Of a stretch of 64,000 nt of DNA, positions 53,694 to 62,478 are shown piece by piece. The notes beneath the pieces are model-generated. The model saw only the letters and a program-made list of their open reading frames with translations. It was not told the origin of the DNA and did not search any database. The first letter of the stretch is position 1. Each line of letters begins with the position of its first letter. This DNA is from CAXBES01 sp965367015 (GTDB lineage Bacteria > Bacteroidota > Bacteroidia > Flavobacteriales > Flavobacteriaceae): NCBI GenBank assembly GCA_965367015.1, contig CBDUGY010000003.1:1-64000 (forward strand), in the 5' to 3' direction. The position numbers and the translations under genes are program-made.

Positions 53694-54224
53694 TTATTTT
53701 TCAGTTTTTTTCCATGTATAAGTTCTTGACTCAATCCATTTTCCCGTGTCATCTTTATCGAATGAGGTTGTAACTAGTGAATTGCCATTTAATTCCAACA
53801 AATGTCGAACAGACCAGGTTTGGCCATTTTTTAGCGAAAAGGATTGAATTGATTCAATCTGAGTGTCATTGAGAGGAGCATAGTAACCTTCTCCAATTAC
53901 ACCACCATTCCCAAACTGAATAATTGTCGCTTTACCCTTAATATTATCCCAGTAATTGCGAAATTCCCAAAAATCTGAAGTTTGCTCTCCATCTTTGTAA
54001 CCGTATAATCTACCTGTAATACTGGTATTTCCAATTCCCCATTCCCAAACCATTTCGTAGGTGTCTATGGTTTCGTTTTCTGATAAATATTTGCTGTTGT
54101 CTGTAGTCCAGATTCCAATATTAGCTGCAAGATCATCAAGAAACCAATTGGGTATTTCTTTTGTTTGACTTAAAGATGGAGTTGCAAAAACTAGAATTGT
54201 GAGTACGAAGAGAATTTTTTTCAT
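53694..54224 (-). CDS. Exported lipocalin-like protein, function unknown
   Basis: A 176-residue protein with signal peptide (1-19, ending PSLSQ). The remainder is predicted all-beta with a repeating pattern of Trp/Tyr-rich strands (IGIWTTDNSKY, YEMVWEWGIGNTSITGRLYG, FWEFRNYWDN, SRTYTWKK) that suggests a small beta-barrel as in DUF1579/lipocalin-type proteins. Ligand unknown. It is the middle gene of the methyltransferase operon. Confidence 0.7.
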   Translation of the reverse strand: MKKILFVLTILVFATPSLSQTKEIPNWFLDDLAANIGIWTTDNSKYLSENETIDTYEMVWEWGIGNTSITGRLYGYKDGEQTSDFWEFRNYWDNIKGKATIIQFGNGGVIGEGYYAPLNDTQIESIQSFSLKNGQTWSVRHLLELNGNSLVTTSFDKDDTGKWIESRTYTWKKTEK

Positions 54225-54228
54225 CCGA

Positions 54229-54723
54229 CTAACTATTTAGCATAGGCTTTAATTTTGGGTCTTTATTTCTTAGATCCAAGCCACCTTCATAAACCGATTT
54301 AAGATTTACAAGGTAGAAGGCCCAACCTCGATCACATCCGAGGCGAACATCTTCTTTCGATTTTTCGTCCGTCGGAATATTGGATTGGGTAAGAGCTACA
54401 ATTGTCCCATCGGTGTAAGGGGTTAAATGCACATCAACAATGCAATTTCCTGCAAATGTAAATTGTAAATGGTTTTTGTTATTTACCTTTTTAATGGTTC
54501 CTTCTTCAGTACCATCCCACAAAAACCATTTCCACAAATATGTTTGCCCCTCTTTGATGCGCTCGTTCTTTCCAATAAGCTTGGCGTCTTCCGATTTAAA
54601 TAAAGCCTCACTTAAAAACCATCGTTCGATCTCATCAGGAACTGTCCAAGCATCGTATAATGTCTCAATAGGAGCTTTTACAGGTATCTTACGGGTGAAT
54701 TGAGTCCAATCAAAATTTTTCAT
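54229..54723 (-). CDS. SRPBCC-family protein (AHSA1-like)
   Basis: A 164-residue START/AHSA1-like protein. Signatures: IPVKAPIETLYDAWTVPDEIERWFLSEA split over residues 13-40, EGQTYLWKWFLWDGTEEGTI and GCDRGWAFYLVNLKSVYEGG near the end. Members bind hydrophobic ligands or act as Hsp90 co-chaperone-like or stress proteins. It is the first gene of the operon with the lipocalin-like and methyltransferase genes. A near-consensus promoter (TACCTTTA) lies just upstream. Confidence 0.85.
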   Translation of the reverse strand: MKNFDWTQFTRKIPVKAPIETLYDAWTVPDEIERWFLSEALFKSEDAKLIGKNERIKEGQTYLWKWFLWDGTEEGTIKKVNNKNHLQFTFAGNCIVDVHLTPYTDGTIVALTQSNIPTDEKSKEDVRLGCDRGWAFYLVNLKSVYEGGLDLRNKDPKLKPMLNS

Positions 54724-54797
54724 TAGGAAGAATTTAATGTATTAAAGGTACTTAAAATTTAAAATAATTCCTTAGTTTCTAGATATTTAGCAAAAAA

Positions 54798-54823
54798 AAG
54801 CCTCCCGGTTTCGCGGGAGGCTT
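54798..54823 (-). terminator. Rho-independent terminator of the cold shock gene
   Basis: A perfect 10-base stem (AAGCCTCCCG at 54798-54807, CGGGAGGCTT at 54814-54823) with a T run on the minus strand, 28 bases beyond the csp stop. Confidence 0.9.
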
Positions 54824-54850
54824 CTGCATTTAAAAAAGTTAAAGCGTATA

Positions 54851-55042
54851 TTATAAAACTTTTACGTTTACTGCGTTCAATCCTTTTTTTCCTTCAGTTA
54901 GGTCAAATTCTACTTCGTCTCCTTCACGAACTTCGTCGATTAATCCAGAGATGTGTACAAAATGTTCTTTGTTGGTTCCTTCTTCAGTGATAAATCCAAA
55001 TCCTTTGGTGTCGTTGAAGAATTTTACTGTTCCTTTATTCAT
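54851..55042 (-). CDS. Cold shock domain protein
   Basis: A 63-residue CspA-type protein. It starts MNKGTVKFFNDTKGFGFI, containing RNP-1 (KGFGFI), and continues HFVHIS (RNP-2). It binds single-stranded RNA or DNA as a chaperone, typically during cold or stationary phase. An element one base off consensus (TATCTTCG) sits about 37 bases upstream on the minus strand. Confidence 0.96.
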   Translation of the reverse strand: MNKGTVKFFNDTKGFGFITEEGTNKEHFVHISGLIDEVREGDEVEFDLTEGKKGLNAVNVKVL

Positions 55043-55242
55043 TACTAATAATTAAAAATTTATATAAGGTGCGAAGATAGTCTTTATTTAGATAATAAGC
55101 ATATTTATGAGATATTTTTTTAAATTATTGATTCTTAATACCTTAACGGCACTTGTTATAGCGCCATAGATTGCTTCTGAAAGTATAAAGTTCATTCACA
55201 GTATACACAAAATTCCACGTATCTTTACAGCAAAAGAAAACA

Positions 55243-55539
55243 ATGGCATTATCGAATAATGATATCTTTAAAAAACTACGCGTAGCCCATAAGTTGCGGG
55301 ATGATGATATTGTAAAGATTTTAGAATTAGTAGACTTTAAGGTTTCCAAAAGTGAGTTAGGAGCTTTTTTTAGACATGAGAGCCATCCGAAGTATGTAGA
55401 ATGTGGAGATCAGATTTTACGTAATTTTTTAAACGGACTGGTAATACATTTAAGAGGACCAATGCCTCCCAAAACTGCTAAAGGTGAAACCCCTAGATTG
55501 GAGAAAAAGGATAGAAGAGATAAGGGACCGCAAAAATAA
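55243..55539 (+). CDS. DUF1456-family protein
   Basis: A 98-residue protein with one DUF1456 unit (SNNDIFKKLRVAHKLRDDDI, then SKSELGAFFRHESHPKY and GDQILRNFLNGLVIHL); the family often has two units, so this is a short form. The C-terminus is Lys/Arg-rich. Function is unknown, sometimes linked to phage or stress genes. A near-consensus promoter (TATCTTTA) precedes it. Confidence 0.85.
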   Translation: MALSNNDIFKKLRVAHKLRDDDIVKILELVDFKVSKSELGAFFRHESHPKYVECGDQILRNFLNGLVIHLRGPMPPKTAKGETPRLEKKDRRDKGPQK

Positions 55540-55599
55540 TGCTATTATCCATGCTCATCAACAGCTGTTACCAAGAAAATTAGCGACAGCAGAATTTTA

Positions 55600-56202
55600 T
55601 TATAAAGGGTTTTGAATTTTCTTTAAAACCGTTTCCCGTACAGTTTTAAACCACTCATCCTTTAGTACACTGAGAACTATACTGTCTCTGCGCCCTGTTA
55701 AGCTTGCACAGTTTTTACGAAGTATTCCTTCTACTGTACAGCCAATACTCTTCATGGCAGCGATGCTCCGTTCGTTATTCGCATCGGCTCGAAATTCTAC
55801 ACGTTCCAGATTAAGGCTTTCAAAAGCAAACTGAAGCATCAAAAATTTACAATTTTTATTTAACCCTGTACCTTGAAATCCAGCTCCATACCAGGTATAT
55901 CCTAATTGCACCGTTTGGTGGAGGGGTTGATAATCGTAAAACCGAGTACTTCCCGCATATAGTTGCGTTTTCTTGTCATAAACAATGAATGGATAGCTAT
56001 TTTGACGTTCTCTTTCTTGTAATGCGAGGCGTATATAGCTTTTTAAGTTCTCCAAACCGCTTGCCGGAATTAAAGAATAAGTCCACAGGTTGGGTTCGTT
56101 AATAGAAAAACTAGCGAGATGATCAAAATCGTCTGATTTTAATGGACGTAGTTTTACAATATCATTCTCAAGAATGTACTCTTCGGAAAAATCTAATTCC
56201 AT
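55600..56202 (-). CDS. GNAT-family N-acetyltransferase (RimJ/RimL-like)
   Basis: A 200-residue acetyltransferase. The core has LGYTWYGAGFQGTGLNKNCK, where the acetyl-CoA-binding Q/RxxGxG/A is present as QGTGLN, and RVEFRADANNERSIAAMKSIG with the terminal helix motif. This resembles the RimJ/RimL group that acetylates N-termini or amines. It is co-transcribed with lysA, 13 bases downstream of its stop. Confidence 0.88.
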   Translation of the reverse strand: MELDFSEEYILENDIVKLRPLKSDDFDHLASFSINEPNLWTYSLIPASGLENLKSYIRLALQERERQNSYPFIVYDKKTQLYAGSTRFYDYQPLHQTVQLGYTWYGAGFQGTGLNKNCKFLMLQFAFESLNLERVEFRADANNERSIAAMKSIGCTVEGILRKNCASLTGRRDSIVLSVLKDEWFKTVRETVLKKIQNPL

Positions 56203-56215
56203 AATGAATGAATTA

Positions 56216-57421
56216 TCAAAAGTCTATTTGTATTTGATTGTGAAGAATATCCTCAAATGTTTCTCTTTTCCGAATCAAATGTGCCTTTTCTTTGTACCAT
56301 AAAATTTCGGCCGGTCGGTAGCGAGAGTTGTAGTTACTCGCCATCGAAAAGCAATACGCCCCGGCATTGCTAAAAGATAAAATATCACCTTCCCTGATTT
56401 CAGCTATGCGTCGGTTATTAGCAAATGTATCGGTTTCACAAATGTACCCTACAACGCTGTAGAAGCGTTCACGACCCTCAGGATTCGAAATATTTTCTAT
56501 CTCGTGCTGTGAGCCATAGAGCATTGGACGAATTAAATGATTAAAACCGCTATCGACCTGAGCAAAAACAGTTGAGGTAGTTTGTTTAACAACATTCACC
56601 TTTACCAAAAACTTTCCGGCCTCACTTACCAGAAATTTTCCCGGTTCGAAAGCAAGGGTGAGGTCTTTTCCATAAGTGTCGCAAAATTCATTAAACCTAG
56701 TAGATAATTTTTCACCCAGCTCTTCGATGTTTGTTTCAATATCTCCAGATTTGTACGGTACTTTGAACCCACTTCCGAAATCTATAAAATCCAATTCTGT
56801 GAAATTGGTTGCAGCTTTGAATAATATTTCGGAGGCATAAATGAATACATCAATGTCTAAGATATCACTCCCGGTATGCATATGTATTCCATTGATATGC
56901 ATCTTGGTATTTTCGACGATTCGGATGATATGCGGCATTTGATGAATTGAAATCCCAAATTTGCTGTCAATATGACCTACAGAAATATTGGTGTTACCAC
57001 CTGCCATTACGTGTGGATTAATACGAATACAAACAGGTATATGGGGGTGCTTCGTTCCGAATTGCTCTAAAACCGAAAGATTATCAATATTTATTTGTAC
57101 GCCTAGCTTTGCAGCGATTTCAATTTCTTCCATCGAAACTCCATTGGGTGTGTATATAATATCTTCCGGCTTTGCGCCGGCTTCCAGTCCTAATTTTACT
57201 TCTTGAATAGAGACAGTATCTAATCCGCCGCCCATTTTTAAGAGCAATTTTAAAATTGAAATATTAGACAACGCTTTTACCGCATAGTTAACCTTCACCT
57301 TCTTCACCTTTTTGAATGCATTTGTAAGGCGTTTATATTGTGACTCTATTTTAGTCGCATCATAGATGTAAATCGGACTTTCAAATTCTTCAGCGATGCT
57401 TAAAAGTTCTTGGTGTTTCAT
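56216..57421 (-). CDS. lysA: Diaminopimelate decarboxylase
   Basis: A 401-residue PLP enzyme of the alanine-racemase fold. The PLP lysine is Lys49 in YAVKALSN. Other landmarks: SVGHIDSKFGIS, IHMHTGSD, EPGKFLVSEAG, and the substrate Cys in GYICETDTF with YCFSMASNYNSR. It makes lysine from meso-diaminopimelate, the last step of lysine synthesis. A TAATTTTG promoter element lies on the minus strand 29 bases upstream. The GNAT gene follows. Confidence 0.95.
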   Translation of the reverse strand: MKHQELLSIAEEFESPIYIYDATKIESQYKRLTNAFKKVKKVKVNYAVKALSNISILKLLLKMGGGLDTVSIQEVKLGLEAGAKPEDIIYTPNGVSMEEIEIAAKLGVQINIDNLSVLEQFGTKHPHIPVCIRINPHVMAGGNTNISVGHIDSKFGISIHQMPHIIRIVENTKMHINGIHMHTGSDILDIDVFIYASEILFKAATNFTELDFIDFGSGFKVPYKSGDIETNIEELGEKLSTRFNEFCDTYGKDLTLAFEPGKFLVSEAGKFLVKVNVVKQTTSTVFAQVDSGFNHLIRPMLYGSQHEIENISNPEGRERFYSVVGYICETDTFANNRRIAEIREGDILSFSNAGAYCFSMASNYNSRYRPAEILWYKEKAHLIRKRETFEDILHNQIQIDF

Positions 57422-57449
57422 AATTTCCTGACAGTTAAAATGGAAGCGT

Positions 57450-57457
57450 CAAAATTA
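57450..57457 (-). promoter_or_regulatory. Bacteroidota-type -7 element (TAATTTTG, minus strand) of lysA
   Basis: This exact TAnnTTTG match on the minus strand lies 29 bases before the lysA ATG at 57421. Confidence 0.5.
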
Positions 57458-57594
57458 AAGGGTCTTACGCAATTGATTGCTAAGAAAAACATAAAATTTT
57501 AAAGTAGCTTTTTCAGAATAAAATCTGTAAATAATAAACAGGATCTATAATAAAACGCCTTCAAAAAAGATTAGTGCAATCCTTGAACATTTGC

Positions 57595-57602
57595 TATTTT
57601 TG
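57595..57602 (+). promoter_or_regulatory. Bacteroidota-type -7 element (TATTTTTG) of sucC
   Basis: This exact TAnnTTTG match lies 30 bases before the sucC ATG at 57632. Confidence 0.5.
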
Positions 57603-57631
57603 CTGTTCTTAAAACCGATTAATATCCTATT

Positions 57632-58825
57632 ATGAATTTACACGAATATCAAGGAAAAGAAATATTAAATAGTTTTGGCGTTGAAATTCAACGTGGTATT
57701 GTAGCTCAAACACCTGCTGAAGCTGTAGCTGCTGCCAAAAAGCTCACTGAAGAAACTGGAACCGGATGGCACGTTATTAAAGCGCAGATTCACGCCGGGG
57801 GTCGAGGAAAAGGCGGCGGTGTTAAGCTGGCTAAAAATCTTCAAGAGGTAGAAGAGCTTTCAGGAAAAATAATAGGAATGAACTTGATAACACCGCAAAC
57901 CAGTGCGGAAGGTAAAAAAGTACACCAGGTGTTAGTGACTGAAGACGTATATTATCCGGGAGATAGCGAACCGGAAGAGTATTATATGAGTGTTCTTTTA
58001 AATAGAAGTACATCAAGAAATATGATTATGTATTCTACAGAAGGCGGAATGGACATCGAAACTGTGGCTGAAGAAACTCCGCATTTGATTTTTACTGAAG
58101 AGATAGATCCTTCTACAGGATTACTTGGTTTCCAAGCACGTAGAATTGCCTTTAATCTTGGTCTAAGTGGCAAGGCTTTCAAAGAAATGACAAAATTTGT
58201 AAGTGCTTTATATAACGCCTATGTAAGTAGTGACTCTTCCTTATTTGAAATTAATCCGGTTTTAAAGACCAGCGATGATCGAATAATCGCTGTAGATGCT
58301 AAAGTAAGCATAGATGACAATGCATTGTTCCGTCATAAAGATTATATGGAGATGCGTGATTTGCGTGAGGAAAACGCCATTGAAGTGGAAGCCGGAGAAG
58401 TAGGATTAAATTATGTAGACCTTGATGGAAACGTTGGATGTATGGTTAACGGAGCAGGTTTAGCAATGGCTACCATGGATTTGATCAAACAGGCCGGAGG
58501 TGAACCGGCTAACTTTTTAGATGTTGGAGGTACCGCCGATGCAGAACGAGTTGAGGCTGCGTTTAAATTAATTTTACGTGATCCAAATGTTAAGGCAATT
58601 TTGGTTAATATCTTTGGGGGTATCGTTCGATGCGACCGTGTTGCTGAGGGTATTATTGATGCTTATAACAATATGGGAACAATTAACGTTCCTATAATCG
58701 TGCGCTTACAAGGAACTAATGCAGACATAGCTAAAGAGATGATCGACAATAGCGGTCTTGATGTAGAAAGTGCGATAGAATTTCAGGAAGCAGCCGATAA
58801 AGTACAAAAGGTACTGGCTAAATAA
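57632..58825 (+). CDS. sucC: Succinyl-CoA synthetase beta subunit (ADP-forming)
   Basis: A 397-residue ATP-grasp protein (MNLHEYQGKEILNSFG, AGGRGKGGGVKLA, FLDVGGTADAERVEAAFKLI, NIFGGIVRCDRVAEGI). It pairs with SucD to convert succinyl-CoA and ADP to succinate and ATP in the citric acid cycle. sucD is not adjacent, a common arrangement in Bacteroidota. It is monocistronic, closed by a strong terminator. Confidence 0.97.
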   Translation: MNLHEYQGKEILNSFGVEIQRGIVAQTPAEAVAAAKKLTEETGTGWHVIKAQIHAGGRGKGGGVKLAKNLQEVEELSGKIIGMNLITPQTSAEGKKVHQVLVTEDVYYPGDSEPEEYYMSVLLNRSTSRNMIMYSTEGGMDIETVAEETPHLIFTEEIDPSTGLLGFQARRIAFNLGLSGKAFKEMTKFVSALYNAYVSSDSSLFEINPVLKTSDDRIIAVDAKVSIDDNALFRHKDYMEMRDLREENAIEVEAGEVGLNYVDLDGNVGCMVNGAGLAMATMDLIKQAGGEPANFLDVGGTADAERVEAAFKLILRDPNVKAILVNIFGGIVRCDRVAEGIIDAYNNMGTINVPIIVRLQGTNADIAKEMIDNSGLDVESAIEFQEAADKVQKVLAK

Positions 58826-58840
58826 ATAAATTATATTCTG

Positions 58841-58880
58841 AAAAGTCTGGTTTTCAAACTACTGAAAACCAGACTTTTTA
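58841..58880 (+). terminator. Rho-independent terminator after sucC
   Basis: A perfect 16-base stem (58841-58856 with 58863-58878) with a short loop and trailing T residues; the core is GTCTGGTTTTCA/TGAAAACCAGAC. Confidence 0.92.
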
Positions 58881-58990
58881 TTTATAAAACATTTGGTTGC
58901 GTTAATAAAACGTTAAAAATCAGATAATTGGTAACACTTTTATGTTTTAAGCTGTCTATTAAGTATATCAATCTTATAAATCGAACAGTT

Positions 58991-59326
58991 ATGAAAAAAC
59001 TAAGTGTAGTTTTAGCAGCCATTGCGCTGCTAATCGGAAGCAGTGTTTCTACTGCAGCAGTAAGTGTAGAAAAGGAATCAACAACAACTACAGAAGAAAT
59101 TACGCAACTTCTTGAGAACCCCGGGTTTCTCGTACAAGAAGAAATGCTAGCTTCGGTGAAATTTGTTATTAATAAGGATCATGAGATTGTCGTGATGTCT
59201 GTAGATACCGAAAATGAAATTTTGGAAGATTATATTAAAGACCGTCTCAATTATCACAAGCTACAAAGTGATGTGAAGCAAGGAAAATCGTATGTGGTTC
59301 CCGTGCGAATTGTTTCAGTAAAATAG
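58991..59326 (+). CDS. Small exported protein with TonB-C-like fold
   Basis: A 111-residue protein from the ATG at 58991; the frame extends upstream, but only this ATG gives a clean signal peptide (MKKLSVVLAAIALLIGSS, cleaved near STAA). The mature part (VKFVINKDHEIVVMSVDTEN, then YHKLQSDVKQGKSYVVPVRI) resembles the beta-alpha-beta C-terminal domain of TonB, detached from any membrane anchor. It is probably periplasmic; function unknown. It has its own terminator. Confidence 0.7.
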   Translation: MKKLSVVLAAIALLIGSSVSTAAVSVEKESTTTTEEITQLLENPGFLVQEEMLASVKFVINKDHEIVVMSVDTENEILEDYIKDRLNYHKLQSDVKQGKSYVVPVRIVSVK

Positions 59327-59343
59327 ACAACTTTCAAACTGAT

Positions 59344-59372
59344 AATCCCGGCCTCATCACCCGGGATTTTTT
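59344..59372 (+). terminator. Rho-independent terminator after the small exported protein
   Basis: AATCCCGG (59344-59351) pairs with CCGGGATT (59361-59368), followed by TTTT. Confidence 0.85.
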
Positions 59373-59429
59373 ATGCCTTATTTCTATTTGCAGTTTTAAA
59401 TTTTAAAACTTTTGTCTTAGTATTGCGGT

Positions 59430-59828
59430 ATGAATAAAGAAATTAAAAAAGCATTGTTAAGCGATCTAATTATTTTGGCGCATGCTGATGAAAAACTGAC
59501 TGATGCTGAATATGAATTTATACTGCGCCTGGCAGATAGAATGGACTTTACAAAAGAGGAAGTAGACGCACTTTTTGAAAATCCTCACCCTTCAAAACCA
59601 ATATTTACGGAGTTAGAACGGATCACCCACTTTTATAAATTAGTATTAGTAATGAACGTTGATCGTGAAACACATCCTAAGGAAGTAATTGCTATAAGAA
59701 ACTATGGGTTAAAAATGGGTATCAGACCGGGAGTAATAGATCAGATATTAGCTAGAATGGAGGATTATGAAGATAAAATCATTCCCAGCGAAGAAATAAT
59801 AAAGATTTTTCAAACCTATTATAATTGA
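59430..59828 (+). CDS. TerB-like protein
   Basis: A 132-residue all-helical protein with the TerB/DjlA-N pattern: LSDLIILAHADEKLTDAEYE, FILRLADRMDF, and a second acidic turn (VLVMNVDRETHPKE). Acidic pairs in such proteins may bind metal. They occur in tellurite/stress clusters and alone; here it is alone, so the role is undefined. Its last 10 bases overlap the convergent DUF2254 gene. Confidence 0.78.
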   Translation: MNKEIKKALLSDLIILAHADEKLTDAEYEFILRLADRMDFTKEEVDALFENPHPSKPIFTELERITHFYKLVLVMNVDRETHPKEVIAIRNYGLKMGIRPGVIDQILARMEDYEDKIIPSEEIIKIFQTYYN

Positions 59829-61108
59829 AAATTTTCATTCAATTCCTTTAGAAAGATGCGATCTCTTTCAGAATTAAACGCTTCTAAAGCTTCTTCAACT
59901 AAGGTCTCTACCTCCTTCTTTATTGATATATAATAGGAAGAGTCGCAACCATCTTGGCTGTGAAGGTGTTTCAACATCCAGATAAGTTTTTGTACAATTA
60001 TAGGATCGTGTTTACAATAAGTACGTAACGATGCCATCACATTATAGAGCAATTCGCTAAAATCGACTGTTGCGATCTTTAATAAGATTGAATCGTCTTC
60101 CGTATAAAATTGATGATCTCTTTTCTTCATACGAAGTGCAAAAATTTCCGTTAAATAATCAATAGCATTTATTGCTGTTCCCGGATCGTTAATGCCGGGT
60201 GACATTGCTTTTACAGCGATCTCAGTGATTTGTTTAAAAGCGAGAATATAATTATCACTTATAAGTTCACCTCTCGAAAAGCTAATATTCGAATGAATGT
60301 CTTCCAGGGCTTGTGGGTCGATTTCTCTTTCAGATTTAATAAAACAGGTGTTTGCTAAAATAAATAGCCCCTGAGGTACTGTGATATATATTTTAGTGTT
60401 ATTCTCTTTGCATATATTAGCTATATTTCTGATTGATATATTCTGAAAATATCCACTTTTAATCGAATTGTAGCAATGCCATTTTGAAGTGTCCGGAAAA
60501 TCTTTGGATAAATCTATACTTTTCTCATTATCTATATTGATCTTCAATCTTACTGTAGCCTTTTCATAAATTGAATCTAATATGTTGTTGATCTGTATAC
60601 TTTGCGACATATTATGAATAAAATATATAAAAGCGATTAAACAGATAATCGTAAAGATGATCGCTAATAAGACCGAAAGACCGGGTAGTGAATATTTCTT
60701 ACTAGAAGGTTCAATCGCAAAGAGTATAAAAATATTGTAAAGTATTGTCGCGAGGTAAAACCCTAAAATAAATTGATGCCGTTTATCTGATATTAATCCC
60801 GGGAGTAATCGTGGCGAAAAGTTACTTGATGCCTGACTTAAAAGCAGCATAACCATTGAAAAACTAAAAACCATCAAAGAAATGAGGCCGCCAATACAAA
60901 CACTAAGAAGCGTTAGTGCAGTGTCGCCATTCTCAATTACCAACTGCGGAAAGATTTCAAGAAATTTATTTGAAACTCCTTTTTTCTCGAGGTAAAGCAT
61001 GAGAAACGCAAAGTTGAATCCTATGGCGGCTAAAAGAGCAGGATAAAAAATAATGTTGCTTTTTACAACATTAAAAAATGTAAGAATTTTAAAATAGATT
61101 TGTTTCAA
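59819..61108 (-). CDS. DUF2254 membrane protein
   Basis: A 429-residue protein with four hydrophobic spans in the first 175 residues (for example NIIFYPALLAAIGFNFAFLML and LSVLLAIIFTIICLIAFIYF), then a soluble domain with GELISDNYILAFKQI and AVKAMSPGINDPGTAINAIDY, the conserved DUF2254 core. Function is unknown; a channel- or sensor-like role has been suggested only from the fold. It is monocistronic. Confidence 0.88.
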   Translation of the reverse strand: MKQIYFKILTFFNVVKSNIIFYPALLAAIGFNFAFLMLYLEKKGVSNKFLEIFPQLVIENGDTALTLLSVCIGGLISLMVFSFSMVMLLLSQASSNFSPRLLPGLISDKRHQFILGFYLATILYNIFILFAIEPSSKKYSLPGLSVLLAIIFTIICLIAFIYFIHNMSQSIQINNILDSIYEKATVRLKINIDNEKSIDLSKDFPDTSKWHCYNSIKSGYFQNISIRNIANICKENNTKIYITVPQGLFILANTCFIKSEREIDPQALEDIHSNISFSRGELISDNYILAFKQITEIAVKAMSPGINDPGTAINAIDYLTEIFALRMKKRDHQFYTEDDSILLKIATVDFSELLYNVMASLRTYCKHDPIIVQKLIWMLKHLHSQDGCDSSYYISIKKEVETLVEEALEAFNSERDRIFLKELNENFQL

Positions 61109-61581
61109 AAGTGAGAGGTTAGGATCTTTTTTTAAAGATATGGATATTTTATTTTTTTGCTAATTATAAATCTTAAAAACCAATAACTAAAATTAATCTG
61201 TTAACTGGTTGACTGTGATAATCTTGTGCTCAAATCCAAAAAAGAGAAATATCGAAAGCAAACAAACGTATTTTCGTTAAAGCGGAGTTAAACTTCGGTC
61301 AGGAACAATAAAGGACTGTTAATTTTAGCCCATCTAACAGTCGATTATCGATAAAGTTTTCCGAATTTTGTCACATAAATATATGTTCAGAAATTATCAA
61401 GATTTATATTTCCCTCAATTGTTATTTTGATGTGACATAAGCAATGTCTAATCTCACATCAACCCCGAGAATTAAGCAATTTATAAAGAGAATGGTTGAG
61501 AAATTTCATAATTGAAATTTAATTTGGTTAGTTAGTTGAAAAGGACCATACGTTACTCAATCGGCGTATGGTCTATTTTTT
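61109..61581. other. 473-base gene-free region with inverted repeats, candidate structured RNA
   Basis: No convincing coding frame is present. Perfect inverted repeats occur at 61314-61321/61335-61342 (GACTGTTA/TAACAGTC) and 61427-61435/61454-61462 (TTGATGTGA/TCACATCAA), followed by a terminator at 61544-61583. A plus-strand non-coding RNA ending at the terminator would explain these features. No recognised family (tmRNA, 6S, RNase P) fits, and no strong promoter motif was found. Confidence 0.4.
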
Positions 61582-61583
61582 TT
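61544..61583. terminator. Bidirectional terminator between the structured gap and rluF
   Basis: GACCATACG (61544-61552) and CGTATGGTC (61565-61573) form a perfect 9-base stem followed on the plus strand by TATTTTTTTT. On the minus strand it lies directly after the rluF stop and is followed by CTTTTC, so it can serve rluF too. Confidence 0.8.
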
Positions 61584-62367
61584 AACTGTTTCGACCTCTT
61601 CTTCTCTTACCTTCTGTATGTGCGCTCTTCAATGATTCTGGTGTATTATCGGAGGTTTCAACTGCTTTTTGAAGACCTTTTAATTCTTCCGAAGTCAAAT
61701 CTCTCCATTCACCAACTGGCAAATCCCCTAACCAAATATTCATTATTCGAATTCGTTTTAAAGCGACCACTTCAAACTCCAAATATTCGCACATTCTGCG
61801 TATCTGACGGTTTAATCCCTGTATCAAAATAATTTTGAATACAAATCGGCTAATCCGTTCTACTTTGCATTTTTTAGTGGTGGTTTCCAGTTCGTGAAGA
61901 GGTATACCATTACTCATTCTTCGGATGAATTCATCGGTAACGGGACGGTCCACAGTTACGATATACTCTTTCTCATGACTATTTCCGGCACGAAGTATCT
62001 TATTCACAATATCGCCGTCGTTCGTCATTAGTAAAAGTCCTTCACTAGGTTTGTCTAACCTACCCACATGAAAAATACGCTCTTTGTGTCCAATAAAATC
62101 CACCACATTCCCTTCAACCCGTTTATCTGTGGTGCATGTGATACCAACAGGTTTATTTAAGGCGATGTACACCAAATTATCATTTTGGGTAATAAGTTTT
62201 CCATCCACTCGAATTTCATCTCCGGGCATCGCTCGATCTCCCAGGGTCATCACGGTTCCGTTTACAGTAACCCGTCCACTTTCAATAAGCTTATCTGCTT
62301 GACGCCTGGAGCAATAACCACTATCACTTATGGCTTTATTTAAACGAATAGAATCGGGATGGTTCAT
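61582..62367 (-). CDS. rluF: RluF, 23S rRNA pseudouridine(2604) synthase
   Basis: A 261-residue protein from the ATG at 62367. The frame extends to a TTG at 62376, but that codon lies inside the promoter element. An S4 RNA-binding domain (RLNKAISDSGYCSRRQADKL, about 8-60) precedes the pseudouridine synthase core with catalytic Asp in GRLDKPSEGLL and the GLNRQIRRMCEYL segment. The RIMNIWLGDLPVGEWRDLT end and overall match favour RluF over RluB/RluE. A basic tail (GKRRRGRNS) closes it. It modifies U2604 of 23S rRNA. Confidence 0.88.
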   Translation of the reverse strand: MNHPDSIRLNKAISDSGYCSRRQADKLIESGRVTVNGTVMTLGDRAMPGDEIRVDGKLITQNDNLVYIALNKPVGITCTTDKRVEGNVVDFIGHKERIFHVGRLDKPSEGLLLMTNDGDIVNKILRAGNSHEKEYIVTVDRPVTDEFIRRMSNGIPLHELETTTKKCKVERISRFVFKIILIQGLNRQIRRMCEYLEFEVVALKRIRIMNIWLGDLPVGEWRDLTSEELKGLQKAVETSDNTPESLKSAHTEGKRRRGRNS

Positions 62368-62373
62368 AGATTG

Positions 62374-62381
62374 CAAAGGTA
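62374..62381 (-). promoter_or_regulatory. Bacteroidota-type -7 element (TACCTTTG, minus strand) of rluF
   Basis: This exact TAnnTTTG match ends seven bases before the ATG at 62367 and overlaps the alternative TTG start, so it both decides the start and predicts a nearly leaderless mRNA. Confidence 0.6.
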
Positions 62382-62478
62382 CTATAAAGCATAGAGTTTA
62401 GGAAAAAAGTTAAACTTAGTTTAAAGAGGATTTACCTGAGTTTTCATTTCATTAATTTTAATGTTAAATATAAAACTC

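Noticed and set aside
61536..61832. A 98-residue plus-strand frame over the rluF 3' end.
   Set aside because: It starts within the terminator stem and is antisense to rluF; low-quality composition.
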